From an uncultured Bacteroidales bacterium (GTDB taxonomy: Bacteria; Bacteroidota; Bacteroidia; Bacteroidales; F082), in NCBI GenBank assembly GCA_937896505.1, contig CALBNP010000004.1, positions 1-14,530 on the forward strand: a DNA stretch of 14,530 nucleotides, given 5' to 3'. This document shows, piece by piece, positions 7,272 through 14,474 of the stretch. The notes under the pieces are model-generated. The model worked only from the letters and a program-made list of their open reading frames with translations, ran no database searches and was not told the DNA's origin. Each line of letters starts with the position of its first letter. The first letter of the stretch is position 1. Position numbers and translations under genes: made by a program.

Positions 7272-9776
7272 TTATTGTCCACGTCTTAATCCTCTTACGG
7301 CTTCGGCTTCCAAAGGGTTCTCGGGCCAATAGTGCTTTGGATAACGGCGTTTCAATTCCTTTCGGACTTCAAAATAGGTGTTTTCCCAGAAACTTTTCAG
7401 GTCTTGCGTGAGTTGCACAGGCTTGAATCCGGGAGAGAGCAACTCCATGAGCATAGGCTGACGGCCTTCGTTGATGCGTGGCGTGTCGGTCAAGCCGAAA
7501 CACTCCTGCAACCTGACGCTCAGCACGGGGATGTCGGAGCCTTGACGGTAATCGATGCGGATGTGGCTGCCCGTAGGCACAACGATGTGGGTGGGCGCAA
7601 TGCGTTCTAATAGTTGCTGTTGTTCGTAAGGGATGGGGGTCAGAAGAGCCTTTGCAAGATTGATTTTCTTTAACTCTTCAGTGTTGGTTCTCAGTTTGTT
7701 ATCTTGTTCGAGGATGTAGGGTAGCCATTCGTTTGGTGTTGCCAAGAGGTGTTCTGTCGAGAGGTCAGGGAAGCCGATTTCGGGATGCCATTGTGCGGCT
7801 TGTGTGAGACGACGTTGTAGTTGCGACACTTCATCGTCCCAATTGAGGATGCTCAGGCCTTCCTTGGATACGGCTTCGCAAATGATGTTGATGACACGTT
7901 CACGCGATGCGTTTTGAATCGGAGTGCTGCCGAGAAGCAGCTTGCCGATGCGTCGTTCTTTTTGTTGGACGATGCAACCTCGTTTGCTGTCCCACGAAAT
8001 ATTCTCTCGTTCGGAGGCGAGAGTTTCAAGGTCGCCGCTGCTGATGGGTGCCGCCAGAAACACGCGGCCTTGTGCGCCTTTCTCGGCATGTAGTGAGGCA
8101 ATGGCAAGCCATGGTTGCGATGAGAGAGGGTCGGTTTTGTCGAGTTGCACGTTGTCGCCATTGGCAAGACGGAAATGCCCGATGGCATCAATGGCCATGG
8201 CGATGCGTTCGGGGTAGGCGGCGGCTATCAAAGCACCGATGTCATGGGGGATGGGCTCGCTGTTGTCTTCATCGACATGGGCCATCGTCCGGTATTCATT
8301 GGCAATCTGAGCGATACGCATCCACCGACCGATGTTTTTGTTCTTTCTGCCTTTGCGGAGTGCGCTGATACGCAGAGTGAGGTCGGCTTGCGAATCTTCT
8401 GCCAACGGGTCTTTCTCTTCGAGCAATGCAGCGATGTCGCAGGCTAAGGCTTTTTCTTCGGCAGTCTTGGCCTGCAGAATCATCTTGGCGATGCGAGGAT
8501 GGCAGGGAAGGGCTGACATGGCTTTGCCGAGCGTCGTGATTTCGCAGTTTTCGTCGAAGGCTCCCAACAGCATCAAAAGTTTTCGGGCTTGCTGGACATT
8601 GTTGGAGGGCGGTGGCGTGAGCCAGGGCAGATTCTCGATGTCTTTTTCGCCGAAGACGGCCACGTCTAATAACAAGTTGGCGAGGTCGGCTTCTACGATT
8701 TCGGGCTTGCGTTGAAGGCTCATCCTGCTTTCGGTGGCTGTGGTCCAAAGTCGGTAGCAAGTGCCTTCGGCAACACGCCCCGCACGGCCTGTGCGTTGAG
8801 TGGCCATGTCCATACTGATGCGGACGGTCTGCAAGTGGCTCAAGCCAGTGCGTTGATCGACGATGAGACTGCGGCAGAAACCAGTGTCGATGACGATGCG
8901 CACGCCTTCGATGGTGAGTGACGTTTCGGCTATCGGTGTGGCTATCACTACCTTGCGTTCACCGAGTTTTGATGGTGCTATGGCACGACGCTGTTGCTCG
9001 GGCGACAAGTTCCCATATAACGGATAGATGGCGGTTTTGCCCATACTATTGCCAAGCAACTCGGCGCATTTGATTATCTCGGCTTGGCCGGGCATGAAGG
9101 CGAGAATGTCGCCTTCGTGCTTGCGGTGTGCCTCCGCGATAGCTCTTGCAACGATGGTAGGTAAGTCAAATAAGTTGGCATCTTCCGCGCTGTGGATGAC
9201 TTGCACGGGAAACATGCGCCCTTCGCTTTCGATTTTTGGAGCTTTCAACGAACGGCAAATCTCATCAGCATCGATGGTGGCCGACATGATGATAATCTTC
9301 ATGTCGGGACGAATGACTTGCTGCGTAAGACGCGTGAGGGTCAAGGCAAGGTCGGAGTTGAGGCTGCGCTCGTGAAACTCGTCGAAGATGACGGCGGTCA
9401 CGCCATCCAAAGTGGGGTCGGCAACGAGCATTCGAGTCAGGATGCCTTCGGTGAGCACTTCGATTTGGGTGTTTGCCGACACTTTCTTCTCAAAACGGAT
9501 TCGGTAACCTACAGTATTTCCGACGGTTTCGCCCAAGAGAAAAGCCATGCGTTCGGCAATCTGTCGGGCAGCAATGCGTCGAGGTTCGAGCATAAGGACT
9601 TTCCCTTTGCCTTGCAAGGCTGCGTTGATAGTCAAAGGCAGCAAGGTGGATTTGCCGGCACCTGGTGGAGCCACCACCACGACGGCATCATGCTCAGCCA
9701 ACGTAGCATTGACCGCTTTGGCGATGCGTGAAGCGGGAAGGCCGGCGTTGCGTGCTATGAGTTCATGTGTGGTCAT
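7272..9776 (-). CDS. hrpB: HrpB-type DEAH-box ATP-dependent helicase
   Basis: This is an 834-aa superfamily 2 helicase. Motifs, numbered from the ATG at 9776, are Walker A APPGAGKST (36-44), LEPRRIAA (63-70, Ia), DEFH in IFDEFHERS (130-138, II), SATIDA (165-170, III), IATPIAETSLTIEGV (278-292, V) and QRTGRAGR (327-334, VI). The long C-terminus includes the HrpB end pattern (LLSPGFKPVQLTQDLKSFW, then RYPKHYWPENP). The length fits the HrpB family. Its physiological substrate is not well established, and RNA unwinding is inferred. The reading frame stays open for 33 more codons, but that stretch contains the -7 box at 9809-9816 and does not resemble the family, so I placed the start at 9776. The serine dehydratase gene follows 7 nt after the stop. 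Confidence 0.92.
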   Translation of the reverse strand: MTTHELIARNAGLPASRIAKAVNATLAEHDAVVVVAPPGAGKSTLLPLTINAALQGKGKVLMLEPRRIAARQIAERMAFLLGETVGNTVGYRIRFEKKVSANTQIEVLTEGILTRMLVADPTLDGVTAVIFDEFHERSLNSDLALTLTRLTQQVIRPDMKIIIMSATIDADEICRSLKAPKIESEGRMFPVQVIHSAEDANLFDLPTIVARAIAEAHRKHEGDILAFMPGQAEIIKCAELLGNSMGKTAIYPLYGNLSPEQQRRAIAPSKLGERKVVIATPIAETSLTIEGVRIVIDTGFCRSLIVDQRTGLSHLQTVRISMDMATQRTGRAGRVAEGTCYRLWTTATESRMSLQRKPEIVEADLANLLLDVAVFGEKDIENLPWLTPPPSNNVQQARKLLMLLGAFDENCEITTLGKAMSALPCHPRIAKMILQAKTAEEKALACDIAALLEEKDPLAEDSQADLTLRISALRKGRKNKNIGRWMRIAQIANEYRTMAHVDEDNSEPIPHDIGALIAAAYPERIAMAIDAIGHFRLANGDNVQLDKTDPLSSQPWLAIASLHAEKGAQGRVFLAAPISSGDLETLASERENISWDSKRGCIVQQKERRIGKLLLGSTPIQNASRERVINIICEAVSKEGLSILNWDDEVSQLQRRLTQAAQWHPEIGFPDLSTEHLLATPNEWLPYILEQDNKLRTNTEELKKINLAKALLTPIPYEQQQLLERIAPTHIVVPTGSHIRIDYRQGSDIPVLSVRLQECFGLTDTPRINEGRQPMLMELLSPGFKPVQLTQDLKSFWENTYFEVRKELKRRYPKHYWPENPLEAEAVRGLRRGQ

Positions 9777-9808
9777 CGAGGGATTTTCCGTTATTTCGTT
9801 TAGGGTTG

Positions 9809-9816
9809 CAAAAATA
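9809..9816 (-). promoter_or_regulatory. -7 box for hrpB-sdaA
   Basis: TATTTTTG followed by C on the minus strand matches TAnnTTTG exactly and lies 33 nt before the hrpB ATG at 9776. A -33 element is not clear. This box supports the later hrpB start. Confidence 0.5.
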
Positions 9817-9837
9817 AAGAATTGAGCGGCATTTCGT

Positions 9838-9867
9838 TTTGCCGAATGAAAGAAAACCGTAATTTTG
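9838..9867 (+). promoter_or_regulatory. Divergent promoter for the Sel1-atoE operon
   Basis: TTTG at 9838-9841 and TAATTTTG at 9860-9867 are separated by 18 nt and match both the -33 and -7 elements of Bacteroidota promoters. Transcription would start near 9874, giving a leader of about 15 nt before the ATG at 9890. It lies back to back with the hrpB promoter, the boxes being 43 nt apart. Confidence 0.65.
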
Positions 9868-9889
9868 CGGCTCAACGAAAATTCGAGAG

Positions 9890-10153
9890 ATGAATATCAA
9901 TGAACTGACAAAGCAAATCGAGCAATACAGGCAAGCCGCCGCTGATGGCGACAGCGAGGCGCAGTATAAGATGGGCCTTTGCTACGAGCAGGAAAACGAC
10001 ATGATGAATGCTGCCAAATGGCTGAAGAAGGCAGCGCGGCAAGGTGGCGAGCTGCGCGCCTACAATCTTGGCTCATGCTATTATAAAGGAGTGGGTGTCG
10101 AACAGAGTTATTCTGAAGCTGTCCATTGGTTTCATAAATCACTTAAAAAGTAA
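9890..10153 (+). CDS. Small Sel1-repeat (TPR-like) protein
   Basis: This 87-aa protein has about two Sel1-type helical-hairpin repeats. The first covers about 13-49 (AAADGDSEAQYKMGLCYE, then AAKWLKKAA) and the second about 50-86 (RAYNLGSCYYKGVGVEQSY, then AVHWFHKSL). Sel1 repeats bind other proteins. This one has no signal peptide or membrane segment, so it probably acts in the cytosol. It is first in a two-gene operon, 6 nt before the atoE start codon, with a well-matched promoter upstream. Whether it acts on the transporter or is merely co-transcribed cannot be told from sequence. The protein is short for the family, but both ends look complete. Confidence 0.85.
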   Translation: MNINELTKQIEQYRQAAADGDSEAQYKMGLCYEQENDMMNAAKWLKKAARQGGELRAYNLGSCYYKGVGVEQSYSEAVHWFHKSLKK

Positions 10154-10159
10154 GTGCGT

Positions 10160-11509
10160 ATGTTCCAAAAAATAATCAACTCGTGCGTGAAGTTAGTGCA
10201 GAAGTATCTGCCTGAACCTTTTATCTTTGCCGTTATCTTGACATTGGTGGCCTTCGTTGTGGCCATGCCTGTTTGTCACCAGACTCCTATCGAAGTCATC
10301 GAGAATTGGGGTGGCGGCGTGTGGTCGCTCTTGACCTTTGCCATGCAGATGGCTTTGGTGCTGGTGAGTGGCTCGGCTTTGGCGGCAGCGCCATCCATCA
10401 AACGGGGCATCAGCGCCTTGGCAAAGCTGCCTAAGACGCCAGCCGGTGCCATCGCCTTGGTGACGGGCATCTCGGCCATCGCATGTTGGATTAACTGGGG
10501 TTTCGGACTCATCGTGGGTGTTATCTTCGCCAAGGAAGTGGCCAAGAAGATGAAAGGTGTCGATTATCGTCTGCTCATTGCTTCGGCCTACAGTGGCTTC
10601 GTGGTGTGGCATGCGGGCATATCGGGCTCCATCCCGTTGACGTTAGCTTCGTCCAACTCCAACCTGGAAACGGTCACCAAAGGCGCGCTTGTCAATCCTA
10701 TACCGATTACGCAAACGGTGCTGAATCCATTTAACCTCGCTATGGTGGTGGTGGTCATCATCGCCATCGTGATTGTCAACGCGCTGATGCACCCCAAAGG
10801 TGACAGCGTGGTCAGCATCGAGCCGTCGCTGCTTTATGAGGCAGAGGAGCCTGTGGCAGCCAAGCCTACTACGCCATCGGAGAGGATGGAAAACAGCCGT
10901 GTGTTGTCATGGATTATCTCGTTGTTGGGCCTCTCTTATCTGGTTATCAGCCTGTTCTTCCGTGGCGGAGCTTTCGACCTCGGTGCAGTTATTATGCTGT
11001 TCCTCTTCTTGGGCATCATCTTGCACGGCACGCCTTTGGCATACGTGAAGGCCTTCGGTAAGTCGGTGAGCGGCGCTGCGGGCATCATTTTGCAGTTCCC
11101 GTTCTATGCGGGCATTATGGGCATTATCACGGGCGTGGGTGAGTCGGGCATCTGCCTCGGCACGGTCATCAGCAACGCTTGTGTGGCTATCTCAACGCCT
11201 AAGACCTATCCGCTGTTCACCTTCCTTTGTGCGGCCATCCTGAACATGTTCGTCCCTTCGGGCGGTGGTCACTGGGCCATTCAAGCGCCTATCATGTTTA
11301 CTGCGGGCGCGGCCTTGGGTGTTGACCCTGGCCTGACGGGTATGGCCATCTCGTGGGGCGATGCGTGGACCAACCTCATCCAGCCTTTCTGGGCATTGCC
11401 GGCATTGGCCATTGCCAAACTCAACGCCAAGGACATCATGGGTTTCTGCCTCATCGACTCGTTCGTCTCTGGCTTGATTATCTGCGCGGGTTTACTTCTT
11501 TGGGCGTGA
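10160..11509 (+). CDS. atoE: AtoE-family short-chain fatty acid transporter
   Basis: This is a 449-aa inner-membrane protein of the short-chain fatty acid transporter family (AtoE, about 440 residues in E. coli). It has about ten hydrophobic segments. Conserved stretches include WINWGFGLIVG, WHAGISGSIPLT, FVPSGGGHWAIQAPI and IQPFWALPALAIAKL. A soluble loop of about 45 residues in the middle (HPKGD to ENSRV) separates the two halves. The likely substrate is acetoacetate, butyrate or a similar acid, which fits a fermenting gut organism, but uptake versus export is not decided by sequence. A GTG at 10154 is an alternative start; the ATG at 10160 is preferred. No ato catabolic genes are nearby, so the transporter is not part of an E. 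coli-like ato operon. A strong hairpin closes the transcript. Confidence 0.92.
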   Translation: MFQKIINSCVKLVQKYLPEPFIFAVILTLVAFVVAMPVCHQTPIEVIENWGGGVWSLLTFAMQMALVLVSGSALAAAPSIKRGISALAKLPKTPAGAIALVTGISAIACWINWGFGLIVGVIFAKEVAKKMKGVDYRLLIASAYSGFVVWHAGISGSIPLTLASSNSNLETVTKGALVNPIPITQTVLNPFNLAMVVVVIIAIVIVNALMHPKGDSVVSIEPSLLYEAEEPVAAKPTTPSERMENSRVLSWIISLLGLSYLVISLFFRGGAFDLGAVIMLFLFLGIILHGTPLAYVKAFGKSVSGAAGIILQFPFYAGIMGIITGVGESGICLGTVISNACVAISTPKTYPLFTFLCAAILNMFVPSGGGHWAIQAPIMFTAGAALGVDPGLTGMAISWGDAWTNLIQPFWALPALAIAKLNAKDIMGFCLIDSFVSGLIICAGLLLWA

Positions 11510-11607
11510 GGAAATTGGCGTAATTAGGGAAGCCTGTTAGGGCCGCCGATGCAGCTGCCCTGATGTTGAAGTTCCGCCGCCGCCCTGTTAACATAGTCAT
11601 GTCATCC

Positions 11608-11637
11608 ATTCCCGCCTGAGGGCGGGAATCTTGTTTT
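11608..11637 (+). terminator. Hairpin terminator after atoE
   Basis: A perfect 9-bp stem (ATTCCCGCC / GGCGGGAAT) with a 4-nt loop TGAG spans 11608-11629 and is followed by CTTGTTTT on the plus strand, as expected for intrinsic termination of atoE. It starts 98 nt after the atoE stop but only 10 nt beyond the stop of the facing lipoprotein gene. On the minus strand no T-run follows. Confidence 0.7.
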
Positions 11638-11639
11638 AA

Positions 11640-12476
11640 CTAACGGAGCGACAGGCGGAGGCCAAGGTAGTCGCTCGTGTCGACGGGGGCGAAGTTGTGG
11701 CGGTACGACACACGGCAGTACCCCGCGTAGTCGCCCCAGCTACCGCCACGGAACACGCGGTACGAGCCTGATGACGGGCCTGTAGGGTCGGTCTGTGCGC
11801 TGCTGCGGTAGCTGCCATACCAGTCTTGGCACCATTCCCACACGTTGCCGCTCATGTCGTAGAGGCCCAGCTCGTTGGCCTGCTTGGTGCCCACGGCGTG
11901 GGTGGTGCTGCCGCTGTTGTCATCGTACCAGGCCACGTTGCTCAAAGTGTTGCTGCCGCTGTACTTGTAGCCCTGGCTCTGCTTGCCGCCTCGGGCGGCG
12001 TATTCCCACTGGGCTTCAGTAGGCAAGGCGAACTGCCTGCCGTTCAGCTGGCTCGCGCACATTTGGTTCAGCTTGGTGATGAACTCTTGGCAGTCGTTCC
12101 AGCTCACCCCCTCCACAGGCAGGTTGCTGCCGCTGAAATGGCTCGGGTTGCTGCCCATCACCGCCTGCCACAGGGCCTGCGTCACTTCCGTCTCGCCCAT
12201 GAAGTAGCTGCTCAGGGTCACGCTGTGCGTGGGCGTTTCGTCACTAACAGCATCGCTGCCCTGCTCCGAGGTCGCGCCCATGGTGAAGGTGCCGCCCTCT
12301 ACGGGATTCATCGTGAAGCTCACGCCGTTGGCGGTGAAGATAAGCGAGCCTTCCACAGCTTCATACGTCATCCATGGGGCTAGGGGGTCTTTCGTGCAGG
12401 AGGGGAAAAAGGCCAGAGGCACCGCCGCCAAGAGCATGGCAAATATTGTCCGTTTTGTTGTAGGGTTTGTTTTCAT
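11640..12476 (-). CDS. FGE/SUMF1-fold lipoprotein, candidate DGR variable protein
   Basis: This 278-aa protein has a lipoprotein signal (positive N-terminus, hydrophobic 11-25, FFPSC with C27 as the lipidated residue), so it should be membrane-anchored outside the cytoplasm. From 56 it follows the formylglycine-generating-enzyme fold: VEGGTFTMG (59-67), PTHSVTLSSYFMGETEVTQALWQAVMG (82-108), VSWNDCQEF (124-132), ALPTEAQWEYAARGG (150-164), GLYDMSGNVWEWCQDWY (204-220) and RGGSW (243-247). One catalytic cysteine position is kept (C254) but the second reads R259, so formylglycine synthesis is unlikely. This fold includes the target proteins of diversity-generating retroelements. The last 40 residues (GGSWGDYAGYCRVSYRHNFA to LGLRLSLR) match their variable-region layout. 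The ATG has no clear upstream Shine-Dalgarno. Confidence 0.85.
   Translation of the reverse strand: MKTNPTTKRTIFAMLLAAVPLAFFPSCTKDPLAPWMTYEAVEGSLIFTANGVSFTMNPVEGGTFTMGATSEQGSDAVSDETPTHSVTLSSYFMGETEVTQALWQAVMGSNPSHFSGSNLPVEGVSWNDCQEFITKLNQMCASQLNGRQFALPTEAQWEYAARGGKQSQGYKYSGSNTLSNVAWYDDNSGSTTHAVGTKQANELGLYDMSGNVWEWCQDWYGSYRSSAQTDPTGPSSGSYRVFRGGSWGDYAGYCRVSYRHNFAPVDTSDYLGLRLSLR
11643..11762 (-). other. Candidate DGR variable region (C-terminal codons)
   Basis: Codons for residues 239-278. Between W247 and L271, at positions that vary in FGE-type DGR targets, 14 of 23 codons end in C and could come from AAC by changes at A only: GGC, GAC, TAC, TAC, TAC, CAC, AAC, TTC, GCC, GTC, GAC, AGC, GAC, TAC. 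Fixed positions (A251, C254, R255, V256, S257, R259, P264) use codons with few adenines. The whole gene favours C at third positions, so this pattern is suggestive and not proof. No template repeat or reverse transcriptase is present here. Confidence 0.4.
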
Positions 12477-12677
12477 TGCGTGTGTTGTTATTTCTAAAGT
12501 TGTTCTAAATATTCTTCTTAATCGTCTTGAACCAAAACCGGCAAAACTTCATTCGGAACCACAAATGCGCCACCGTGCATTTTGACGGAAGCTCGCGGTT
12601 GCGGCTTCCGATGCCCTCACAAAAATGTTTTGGGCGTTTTGTCTGTTTTGGTAAAGAACACTACCCATAGCCAAAAA
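12477..12677. other. Intergenic region between PEGA and lipoprotein genes
   Basis: This 201-nt gap has no convincing gene. It holds an inverted repeat with 7-bp arms at 12586-12610 (CGGAAGC / GCTTCCG, 11-nt loop that can fold further) and lacks an adjacent T-run on either strand. GTTTTG occurs three times at exact 9-nt spacing (12627, 12636, 12645). On the minus strand TATTTAG (12505-12511) with TTTG 21 nt upstream (12533-12536) is a weak promoter candidate for the lipoprotein gene. Confidence 0.4.
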
Positions 12678-14300
12678 TCAGAAATTATATCCTATCCCAA
12701 GTTTGGCTTCCCAATAGCCGAAGCCAACCGAGGTGGCGCCCGCCGAGAGGCTGAAGCCCTTGAAGTGCAGCATGGTGCCCGCATCAACGGCCAAGCCTTG
12801 GTAACTGTGGTCATCGGCGGTGGCGTAGCTGCCATCGCTCGTCTTCCACAGCAAGGAGCGCTTTCCGTATCCGGTGCCTAAATAGAGGCAGAACGGCTTC
12901 GCGCAACGCAACACGGCGCCCGCCGTCAGGCTCAGACGCGAAGTGCTGCTTTCGCCAATCAAAGTATAAGAAGAAGGTGAACTTCCTATGGGATAGCCAC
13001 CATCGTTGCACTTGAAATCGCCCCGGGTGAAATTGAAGTTTGTCATAAAGTTTACATACCAGCCGAAACGTTTCACCTGTCCGGCGGTCAAACCAAAGGA
13101 AAGCTGCGGGGCTGTGCTGTAGGCAGCGTTGGCCATAACGAAGGTCTGTCTAACGGGCGCCGGCTTCACTGGCTTGGCCGGTTTTTCGTTTTGCTGGGGC
13201 TGTGGTTTAGCTTCGGACTGCTGCACTTCGGGCTGCTGCGCCACGCTGCCGGTGCGTTGCAGGTTAAGGGAGATGTCGGCAATCTTGCCTTCCTCAATGT
13301 TCACCTTTGTCCTTTGGGTTTCGTAGCCGTTTTTGCGCAATTCCACACTATGCTCGCCTATGAGAATATTCGGGAACACGTCGGGCGACTTGCCAATCAT
13401 TTTTCCATCCAGATAGACCTCGCAGTTGGCTGGTGTGGAAGTCAGGTTCAGCTTGCCATAGATGGGTTGTGGAGCATTTAAGGTCACGGTTTTCTGCTCC
13501 TGCTTGGCAAGGGTGAGGCTCTGTTTTTCGGTGCGGTGCCCTGCCTTGCGGGCTTCCACTATATAAGTCTCTGCAGCCAGTTGTCCCGTCCAGTTGCCGC
13601 GGCCTTTTTTCTGTTCATTAATGTAGATGTCAGCCTCGGCATCAGGGCAGTTCACCGTCAGCGTGGCCTTGGCCGATACGAGGCTGATGTTCAGTTCAAC
13701 GCGTTCCTTGCCAATCTCGAACGCTCCAGCCTCGTTCATGTAGCTTGGTGCTTCCACGCGGTAGGTGTGGTGGCCGTAAGTCAAGAAAGACTGCATTACG
13801 CCATCTTCTATGGACTTCAGCTGCTCGTCGATATAGACCATTGCCGTCTTAGGTTCGACCGTCATCACCAGATACGAGCCGCCCATGTCTTCGTCGATGA
13901 TGGGTTTAACTGTTCCCGAAATCAGCACCATCTCGTAGGTTCGGGCTTCCTCGACGCTGCAAGGGAAGTAATAGTCGCGCAAAAAGCCCAAGGTCGGATG
14001 GCCAATGCTGATGTGCTTCACGCCGAAAGGCACCCACACCCAAATCTCGCCAGCCTTCTGCTCGGTGTCGGTGATGCCCATGATGCCCACGTCGAAGGTG
14101 AATCCCGTTTGTGTGGTCACGACTTTAATCAGGGCGCAGGTGTGGCCGTTCTGGTCGATGCGCATGGTGCCTTGCAGGTTGGCAGTCATGTCGTTTGGCA
14201 GAAGCCGGAAACTGGCAACGGCAATGTTGCTGTTTTGGGCCTTGGCCGAAAGTGTGGCGAATAAGGCTAATAGGAGGATGAATAGGTGTCTTTTCTTCAT
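12678..14300 (-). CDS. Exported PEGA-repeat protein with C-terminal barrel-like domain
   Basis: This is a 540-aa exported protein. The signal peptide MKKRHLFILLLALFATLSAKAQ begins at the ATG at 14300; an in-frame ATG at 14318 would add six residues but lies only 12 nt from the -7 box. Numbering below is from 14318. Residues 30-145 form an N-terminal domain I do not recognise. Three PEGA-type beta repeats follow at about 150-213, 217-282 and 287-354, the last being the clearest (LNLTSTPANCEVYLDGKMIGKSP). A Pro/Gln/Lys-rich linker (355-390) leads to a C-terminal domain (391-546) with alternating beta segments, ending in aromatic YNF. That end suggests an outer-membrane beta-barrel. It lies upstream of, and in the same direction as, the FGE-fold lipoprotein gene. 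PEGA and FGE domains often co-occur in Bacteroidales, so a joint envelope role is plausible. Confidence 0.85.
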   Translation of the reverse strand: MKKRHLFILLLALFATLSAKAQNSNIAVASFRLLPNDMTANLQGTMRIDQNGHTCALIKVVTTQTGFTFDVGIMGITDTEQKAGEIWVWVPFGVKHISIGHPTLGFLRDYYFPCSVEEARTYEMVLISGTVKPIIDEDMGGSYLVMTVEPKTAMVYIDEQLKSIEDGVMQSFLTYGHHTYRVEAPSYMNEAGAFEIGKERVELNISLVSAKATLTVNCPDAEADIYINEQKKGRGNWTGQLAAETYIVEARKAGHRTEKQSLTLAKQEQKTVTLNAPQPIYGKLNLTSTPANCEVYLDGKMIGKSPDVFPNILIGEHSVELRKNGYETQRTKVNIEEGKIADISLNLQRTGSVAQQPEVQQSEAKPQPQQNEKPAKPVKPAPVRQTFVMANAAYSTAPQLSFGLTAGQVKRFGWYVNFMTNFNFTRGDFKCNDGGYPIGSSPSSYTLIGESSTSRLSLTAGAVLRCAKPFCLYLGTGYGKRSLLWKTSDGSYATADDHSYQGLAVDAGTMLHFKGFSLSAGATSVGFGYWEAKLGIGYNF

Positions 14301-14329
14301 GGAAACGTTTGTTTGCATTATAGAGGGTG

Positions 14330-14337
14330 CAAAACTA
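14330..14337 (-). promoter_or_regulatory. -7 box for the PEGA gene
   Basis: TAGTTTTG followed by C on the minus strand matches TAnnTTTG and lies 30 nt before the ATG at 14300. No clear -33 element is seen. It is 85 nt from the tandem repeat array upstream. Confidence 0.5.
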
Positions 14338-14422
14338 CGAAATTAGTCCGTCGGTTTGAAGATTTTCTTTTTGGGTTATGAACGAATGGCGACAGGTCTT
14401 TTTCCGCCCTTGTTGGGGGAAA

Positions 14423-14474
14423 GTAAATTAAGAGTAAATTTGGAGTAAATTAAGAGTAAATTTAGGAGTAAATT
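14423..14474. repeat. Tandem repeat of GTAAATT with 11-bp period
   Basis: GTAAATT occurs five times at 14423, 14434, 14445, 14456 and 14468, giving spacings of 11, 11, 11 and 12 nt. The four-base fillers alternate AAGA, TGGA, AAGA, then TAGGA, so the larger unit is 22 bp. A period close to one helical turn would place every copy on the same DNA face. There is no open frame through it. The repeat is too short and too regular in its spacers to be CRISPR. Confidence 0.85.

Noticed and set aside
9192..9731. Plus-strand open frame of 179 codons opposite hrpB
   Set aside because: It runs antisense to the helicase motifs and has no family resemblance.
9777..9875. N-terminal extension of hrpB by 33 residues
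   Set aside because: The stretch contains an exact -7 promoter box at 9809-9816, and the residues do not resemble the start of HrpB proteins. The ATG at 9776 gives the usual length.
11510..11639. DGR template repeat next to the candidate variable region
   Set aside because: The 130-nt gap between atoE and the lipoprotein gene has no copy of the variable region, and no reverse transcriptase is encoded anywhere in the window.
12586..12610. Intrinsic terminator of the PEGA gene
   Set aside because: The stem is good, but no T-run follows it on the minus strand, so I list it only as an inverted repeat.
13536..14264. Plus-strand open frame of 242 codons opposite the PEGA gene
   Set aside because: It is antisense to a protein with a signal peptide and PEGA repeats, and has no recognisable domain or start signal.
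14423..14474. CRISPR array
   Set aside because: The repeat unit is only 7-11 bp, the fillers are 4-5 bp and nearly identical, and no cas gene is present.
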